This document shows positions 60,317 to 64,000 of a DNA stretch of 64,000 nucleotides, in pieces (the stretch's first letter is position 1; every line of letters starts with the position of its first letter). Source of the DNA: Candidatus Gastranaerophilales bacterium. GTDB taxonomy: Bacteria; Cyanobacteriota; Vampirovibrionia; Gastranaerophilales; Gastranaerophilaceae. The stretch lies in contig CALVEL010000001.1 of NCBI GenBank assembly GCA_944326565.1, positions 405,354 through 469,353 of the forward strand, in the 5' to 3' direction. The translations under genes were made by a program, and so were the position numbers. The notes under the pieces were generated by a model. That model had not been told where the DNA came from and did no database searches. It was given only the letters and a program-made list of their open reading frames with translations.

Positions 60317-60955
60317 CTATCCCATAGGAGGCGGCTGGATATATAAAGGTTTTAATTCTTGCCAATTACATTTATCAATAGTACTTTTCTTTTTTACAAG
60401 TTCAGCAAGAGTCTCACCTATTGGAAGGCTGATTTTTTGATAGGAACTCCCACCTATAATTGGTAAGAGTTTGTTATCCGTTAATACTTCATAGTTACCA
60501 GTTTCAATAAGGCTTTTTACTTCATCAAGAGCTACAGCCCCTTTAATTTCATTATTTATATAAAGATAAGCCATATTTTTTCGAGCATCCAGTGCTGTAA
60601 GTATTGGAAGTGTACTTTTTTGTATTTTTTGATAGGCTTTTGTAATGATCTCTAAACTTGAAATACCTGTTGCTTTAATATTTAGTTGTTGAGCCATTAC
60701 TCTAGCTGTTGTCGTACAGGCTCTTATACCTGTAAAACTTCCGGGGCCTATATTTATTCCGATTAAAGATAAATCTTTAGGTGCTATATTATTTTTTTTG
60801 AGCACATCTTTTATTGTTGAAATTAAAAAAGCACTATGATATTTGGAATCATGATTTTCAATAATTTCAGATGATAAAATTTGCTCATCTTTCATAAGTA
60901 CAAGATACATTTTATCAAGACAGGTATCAAAGCATAGAATATATTGATTATTCAT
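60317..60955 (-). CDS. tsaB: tRNA threonylcarbamoyladenosine biosynthesis protein TsaB
   Basis: A 212-residue ASKHA-fold protein, the TsaD partner that is needed for the universal t6A37 modification of ANN-decoding tRNAs. IGINIGPGSFTGIRACTTTA is diagnostic. The length is normal. Overlaps the tsaE end by 8 bases. AAGGAT precedes the start. TsaD and TsaC lie outside the window. Confidence 0.92.
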   Translation of the reverse strand: MNNQYILCFDTCLDKMYLVLMKDEQILSSEIIENHDSKYHSAFLISTIKDVLKKNNIAPKDLSLIGINIGPGSFTGIRACTTTARVMAQQLNIKATGISSLEIITKAYQKIQKSTLPILTALDARKNMAYLYINNEIKGAVALDEVKSLIETGNYEVLTDNKLLPIIGGSSYQKISLPIGETLAELVKKKSTIDKCNWQELKPLYIQPPPMG

Positions 60956-61427
60956 TATTATTTAATCCTTCTATAATTTTATAATTTTCTTCACCGTAGG
61001 CTTCAAATGAATATTTTCTGGATTCATCGTCTTCGTATGTTACTTTTATTTTAATATGGTTAAATGGAATTTCATCTTGTGAAAATTCAGCCCACTCTAC
61101 GAATGTAAGTCTTTTACCTTCACTGTATTCTCTTAATTCATCCAAAATAGTCTTTACGCCCTCATTTTCGAGACGATACAAATCAAAGTGGTAAATAGGT
61201 ATTCTTGCAGTATGATATTCGTTCAAAATCACAAAGCTCGGGCTTGTAACTTTTTCTTTTACATCCAAAGCTTCTGCTACAAGTTTGACAAAAGCTGTTT
61301 TTCCAGCCCCTATTTCCCCGTATAAACTAACAAAACATCCATTTTCAGCAACTTTTGCAAATTTATATGCAAGCTTTTTTGTATCTTCTAATGTATTACA
61401 AATTTTTTCATAATTATTTTTTATCAT
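60948..61427 (-). CDS. tsaE: tRNA threonylcarbamoyladenosine biosynthesis ATPase TsaE
   Basis: A 159-residue P-loop protein with YGEIGAGKTAFVKL (Walker A), SPSFVILNEY and YHFDLYRLEN, the hallmark motifs of TsaE. It is required with TsaB and TsaD for t6A synthesis. Its 5' end overlaps the GGDEF gene by 14 bases, and tsaB follows, so yebC, the GGDEF gene, tsaE and tsaB form one string. Confidence 0.93.
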   Translation of the reverse strand: MIKNNYEKICNTLEDTKKLAYKFAKVAENGCFVSLYGEIGAGKTAFVKLVAEALDVKEKVTSPSFVILNEYHTARIPIYHFDLYRLENEGVKTILDELREYSEGKRLTFVEWAEFSQDEIPFNHIKIKVTYEDDESRKYSFEAYGEENYKIIEGLNNNE

Positions 61428-62772
61428 CAGTCCTTACCACTATTTTGTTTCTTCCACTTTCTTTTGCAATATATAAAGCCTTGTCCGCTTCTTTTAATAA
61501 GCTGTCACAATCGTCTGAATATTTAAATTCATATATACCTAAACTAATTGTAACATTAATAATTTTATTTTGAATTTCATGATTAATTTTTGATAAGTCG
61601 ATTTTTGTATTTTCTACAGATTTTCTAAGTCTTTCTGCTACCATAAAGGCTTCTTCAGTTTTTGTAAAAGGTAGCAATACAGCAAATTCTTCACCGCCGT
61701 ATCTGCCTGCTACATCATATTCTCTTAATTGTGAACGCATAGTTTTTGAAACGGTTTTTAAAACCAAATCGCCAGCAGCGTGTCCATATATATCGTTTAT
61801 TCGTTTAAAAAAGTCTATATCAATCATAATTGCGCATAAAGGAGTCTTTTGTCTTTTAGCTTTAGCGGTTTCTTGTTTAATCCTTTCTTCAAGCTGTCTT
61901 CGGTTGTAAAAACCAGTCAGAGCATCAAGAGTAGCGTGTTTTAAAATTTCTGCATAAACATTTGCTCTGTTTATAGTAGCAGAAGATTGTTTTGCAAGTT
62001 GTTCCAAATAGCTGATTTCTATATTTGAAATTTTATTTTCCATACTTTTTACAACAATGCATCCAATCAATTTGTTTTCACTTATCAGAGGGAAAAAACC
62101 AGTTTTCTCACTATTTGTAATTTTGTATTCACTTTTAGGCGGTAAGTTTTCAAGAATACTGTATATGCTATTATCACTGCATTTTGAAGGCCATGTAAGT
62201 TCAAATTTTTCATTATTTTTGATAAATATATATATTAGGTGATTTGTCATAAATTTGTCTATCATTTCACCAATAAGAGGAATTATATAGCTAAGCTCAT
62301 ATTGAGTTTCTATAATTTTTGCAATATTTCTGACGATTTCATGAAAGTCTATATTTTTTTGCATACTTTTGGCAAGTAATATATTTTGTATTTTTAAAGA
62401 AATTAGGTAAGACGCAGTCTTTAAAAATTCTATAATTTCCACTGTATTACCGCTTTTTATCTTTAAAAAACCGATTGGTTGACAGTTTTTAGGTAAAATA
62501 TAGTATAAATAATCCTCATTTAAAAAATATGTGTTTTCTGTAATTTTTGATAAAATAAGTTTTTTATCAAAATCTTTTATTTTATTTTCATCAGAATAAA
62601 TCCAATCTTTGGAAAAATTCTTTAATAAATTCTGTTTTTCATTAATTACAAAGATTTCAAGGTCGGTTGTATTAAAATTTTTAGAAAAAAAATCCCTCAA
62701 AATGTTATAAACGCTTTCAGCATCATATCCATTATCAAGAGATTTTGATAAAATTTCAAATAAATTCAGCAT
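61414..62772 (-). CDS. GAF-like sensor diguanylate cyclase (GGDEF)
   Basis: A 452-residue cytoplasmic protein. The N-terminal 280 residues include a GAF-like sensory region (two tandem folds possible) and a linker coil. The C-terminal GGDEF domain has MIDIDFFKRINDIYGHAAGD and the active-site RYGGEEF, with Glu in place of Asp, which is compatible with activity. It probably makes c-di-GMP in response to a cytoplasmic ligand. An RxxD inhibitory site is not evident at a glance. Its ATG shares one base with the yebC stop (TAATG). Confidence 0.9.
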   Translation of the reverse strand: MLNLFEILSKSLDNGYDAESVYNILRDFFSKNFNTTDLEIFVINEKQNLLKNFSKDWIYSDENKIKDFDKKLILSKITENTYFLNEDYLYYILPKNCQPIGFLKIKSGNTVEIIEFLKTASYLISLKIQNILLAKSMQKNIDFHEIVRNIAKIIETQYELSYIIPLIGEMIDKFMTNHLIYIFIKNNEKFELTWPSKCSDNSIYSILENLPPKSEYKITNSEKTGFFPLISENKLIGCIVVKSMENKISNIEISYLEQLAKQSSATINRANVYAEILKHATLDALTGFYNRRQLEERIKQETAKAKRQKTPLCAIMIDIDFFKRINDIYGHAAGDLVLKTVSKTMRSQLREYDVAGRYGGEEFAVLLPFTKTEEAFMVAERLRKSVENTKIDLSKINHEIQNKIINVTISLGIYEFKYSDDCDSLLKEADKALYIAKESGRNKIVVRTDDKK

Positions 62773-63521
62773 TAATCCTCAATTTTTTGAAGAATTTCAT
62801 CAGATATATCAAAATTAGCATATACATTTTGCACATCATCGTGTTCTTCAATTTTTTCAAGTAATTTAAGAATTTGATCAGCAGTTTTTTCATCAGTTAC
62901 TTCTATGGTATTTTGCGGAATTCTGGTAAGCTCAGCCCTTAAACTTTTGAAACCTGCTTTTTCAAGACCTTCTACAACATTTTGAAAATTTTCAACAGTT
63001 GTTAAAACCTTGTATTCATCCTCTTCTTCAGTAATATCAAGAGCATCAAGATTGATTGCGTCTTCAAACAGTTTTTCAAAATTTACCTCTTTATCAAAAG
63101 TTAGAACTCCTCTTGGATCAAACATCCAGCTAACGCATCCCGTAGCTCCAAGACTGCCGTTATATTTAGTAAAGAAACTTCTTATATCTCCTGCAGTTCT
63201 GTTTCTGTTGTCAGTCATAGCTTCAATAACTACAGCAACACCCCCTGGTGCATAACCTTCGTATATAAGTTCTTCGTAATTATCTGCAGCATTTGAGCCT
63301 GCACCTTTTTCAATTGCTCTTTTTATATTATCATTGGGCAACCCCGCAGCTTTTGCTTGCTCAATTGCAGTCCTGAGCCTGAAATTACCGTTAGGATCAG
63401 CACCGCCGAGTCTTGCTGCAACGATTAATTCTCTGGAGTATTTTTGAAATACAACAGCCCTTTGACTATCTACTTTGGCTTTTTTTCTTTTAATTGTTGA
63501 CCACTTTGAGTGTCCTGACAT
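62772..63521 (-). CDS. YebC/PmpR family protein
   Basis: A 249-residue protein beginning MSGHSKWSTIKRKKAKVDSQ, with GGADPNGNFRLRTAIEQAKA and EGYAPGGVAVVIEAMTDN, the standard YebC family sequence. Family members are described as DNA-binding regulators; some act on the ribosome to relieve stalling at proline stretches, so the call is kept general. Start set at 63521 by GGAG. Probably first gene of the yebC-GGDEF-tsaE-tsaB string. Confidence 0.95.
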   Translation of the reverse strand: MSGHSKWSTIKRKKAKVDSQRAVVFQKYSRELIVAARLGGADPNGNFRLRTAIEQAKAAGLPNDNIKRAIEKGAGSNAADNYEELIYEGYAPGGVAVVIEAMTDNRNRTAGDIRSFFTKYNGSLGATGCVSWMFDPRGVLTFDKEVNFEKLFEDAINLDALDITEEEDEYKVLTTVENFQNVVEGLEKAGFKSLRAELTRIPQNTIEVTDEKTADQILKLLEKIEEHDDVQNVYANFDISDEILQKIED

Positions 63522-63587
63522 ATTTTTCTCCAAATCTGTTCTACATAAATGAATTATATCAAAAGATTAATAAAATTCAAATATCTA

Positions 63588-63616
63588 TTGAAAAATGTTT
63601 TAAAGGGTGTTATAAT
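63588..63616 (+). promoter_or_regulatory. Strong consensus promoter
   Basis: TTGAAA (63588-63593), 17-base spacer, TATAAT (63611-63616). Predicted start near 63623, just before the folded RNA segment. Nearest gene downstream is the prepilin at 63820, over 190 bases away. Confidence 0.75.
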
Positions 63617-63640
63617 AATTAAGTAATATATTGAGCAAAA

Positions 63641-63766
63641 GGAACAATAATCATTATGGAAACCCTTACCAAAACGATATGCTTGGAAGGGCGGGTATCA
63701 GTAGTATTCTGATATCCGAGTTTGTTGTGCAAGCTCTCAGCTTTTCAAAATCAAAATTATTGTTCC
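63641..63766 (+). ncRNA. Structured RNA element, class not recognised
   Basis: GGAACAATAAT (63641-63651) pairs perfectly with ATTATTGTTCC (63756-63766), closing a 104-base interior. Inside are three hairpins: CCCTT-A-CCAA with TTGG-AAGGG (63663-63691); CGGGTATCAG with CTGATATCCG (63692-63718); and GAGTTTG with CAAGCTC (63718-63736; the G at 63718 is shared with the second). No start codon with a ribosome-binding site suggests a peptide inside. It could be a 5' leader or riboswitch for the prepilin gene, or an independent RNA such as a short 6S RNA. I find no consensus of GEMM, cobalamin, SAM, purine, T-box or 4.5S RNA. Confidence 0.55.
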
Positions 63767-63819
63767 ACAATTTCTAGACACAAAAAGTATGAAAATAAAA
63801 TTATATTAGGAGCAAAAGT

Positions 63820-64000
63820 ATGAGAAAAATTTTTGTCGCAAAGTCTCAAAGTTTGTTTAAAAGAGGATGTGAATGTTTTTCAATAATGCATTCTAAATGG
63901 CAAAATATGTTAAGATTTCGCAGATTAAGCGGATTCAGCTTAGGCGATGCATTAATAGCGATGGCGGTAATCGGTGCATTAGCACTAATATTGCTGCCGA
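63820..64000 (+). CDS. Prepilin-like protein, N-terminal part only
   Basis: The window ends after 60 codons. The protein has a 37-residue basic leader (Arg/Lys-rich, three Cys/Met) before the cleavage motif SGFSLGDALIAMAVIGALAL. The leader is far longer than in the five paired pseudopilins, and the mature +5 residue is Asp instead of Glu. AGGAG lies 7 bases before the ATG. It is preceded by a structured RNA rather than a divergent regulator. The remainder of the protein is not visible. Confidence 0.65.
   Translation, partial: MRKIFVAKSQSLFKRGCECFSIMHSKWQNMLRFRRLSGFSLGDALIAMAVIGALALILLP

Noticed and set aside
63641..63766. c-di-GMP (GEMM) riboswitch or 4.5S RNA
   Set aside because: The conserved GEMM core and the 4.5S tetraloop/asymmetric loop sequence are absent, despite the attractive pilin context.

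Overview
The window is an AT-rich, densely packed bacterial chromosome segment on both strands, with no phage genes, insertion sequence, tRNA or rRNA that I could recognise. Several traits suggest a Gram-negative-type, fermentative organism from the non-photosynthetic relatives of Cyanobacteria (Melainabacteria/Vampirovibrionia, Gastranaerophilales-like). These are an MlaE-type lipid permease, FtsW/MurG, type IV-pilin-like proteins with N-termini of the form FT[ML]AEVLITLGIIG, an electron-transfer flavoprotein with an NfnA-like subunit, and families of unannotated proteins with a short N-terminal Phe-x-[Gly/Ser/Ala] tag. This placement is inference from gene style, not a phylogeny.

Layout. 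1-2.4 kb: end of murD, ftsW, murG (dcw cluster). 2.4-7.1 kb: a regulator/pseudopilin pair, folC, a glycosyltransferase and a secreted trypsin-like protease. 7.3-10.5 kb: a repeat protein, ilvE, an mlaE-like permease. 10.6-16 kb: a degenerate PilB-like ATPase with a response regulator, two tandem paralogues of unknown function, a histidine kinase. 16-24 kb: two unknown proteins, RelA/SpoT, a DUF167 protein, two unknown proteins with a possible leader-peptide attenuator between them, a uracil-DNA glycosylase. 24-30 kb: an amino-acid/cation symporter, a second pseudopilin/regulator pair, an HD-GYP protein, panE, a LysM protein. 30-35 kb: RNase E/G and a fused radical-SAM/DUF2344 protein, with small genes. 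35-41.5 kb: secreted proteins including a serpin-like one behind a BlaI-type repressor, radA, a third pseudopilin pair. 41.5-47.5 kb: gap, small proteins, an M16 peptidase, purA. 47.5-49.1 kb: a purine-rich, GC-rich repeat island and a fourth pseudopilin pair. 49.2-53.2 kb: etfA, etfB, a 4-Cys protein, an NfnA-like flavoprotein, a PfkB kinase. 53.3-58.3 kb: an unknown repeat protein, pnp, a fifth pseudopilin pair. 58.3-63.5 kb: three tandem secreted metalloproteases, tsaB, tsaE, a GGDEF protein, a YebC-type regulator. 63.6-64 kb: a strong promoter, a folded RNA element and the start of a sixth, atypical prepilin.

The most distinctive feature is the recurrence, five times in 64 kb, of a divergent pair made of a small XRE-type helix-turn-helix regulator and a pseudopilin. 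One pair has a palindrome across the predicted pilin -10 box, and two unlinked pairs share identical 15-base and 13-base motifs. I interpret these as individually regulated pseudopilin modules, perhaps used by one shared secretion or pilus machine encoded elsewhere. Other notable signals are a set of genes whose predicted promoters leave no 5' untranslated region, a 60-base upstream element shared by three unlinked genes, an orphan His/Tyr-rich leader peptide with interleaved pairing segments, and a secreted protease/serpin-like complement that would suit life on host tissue or among competing bacteria.
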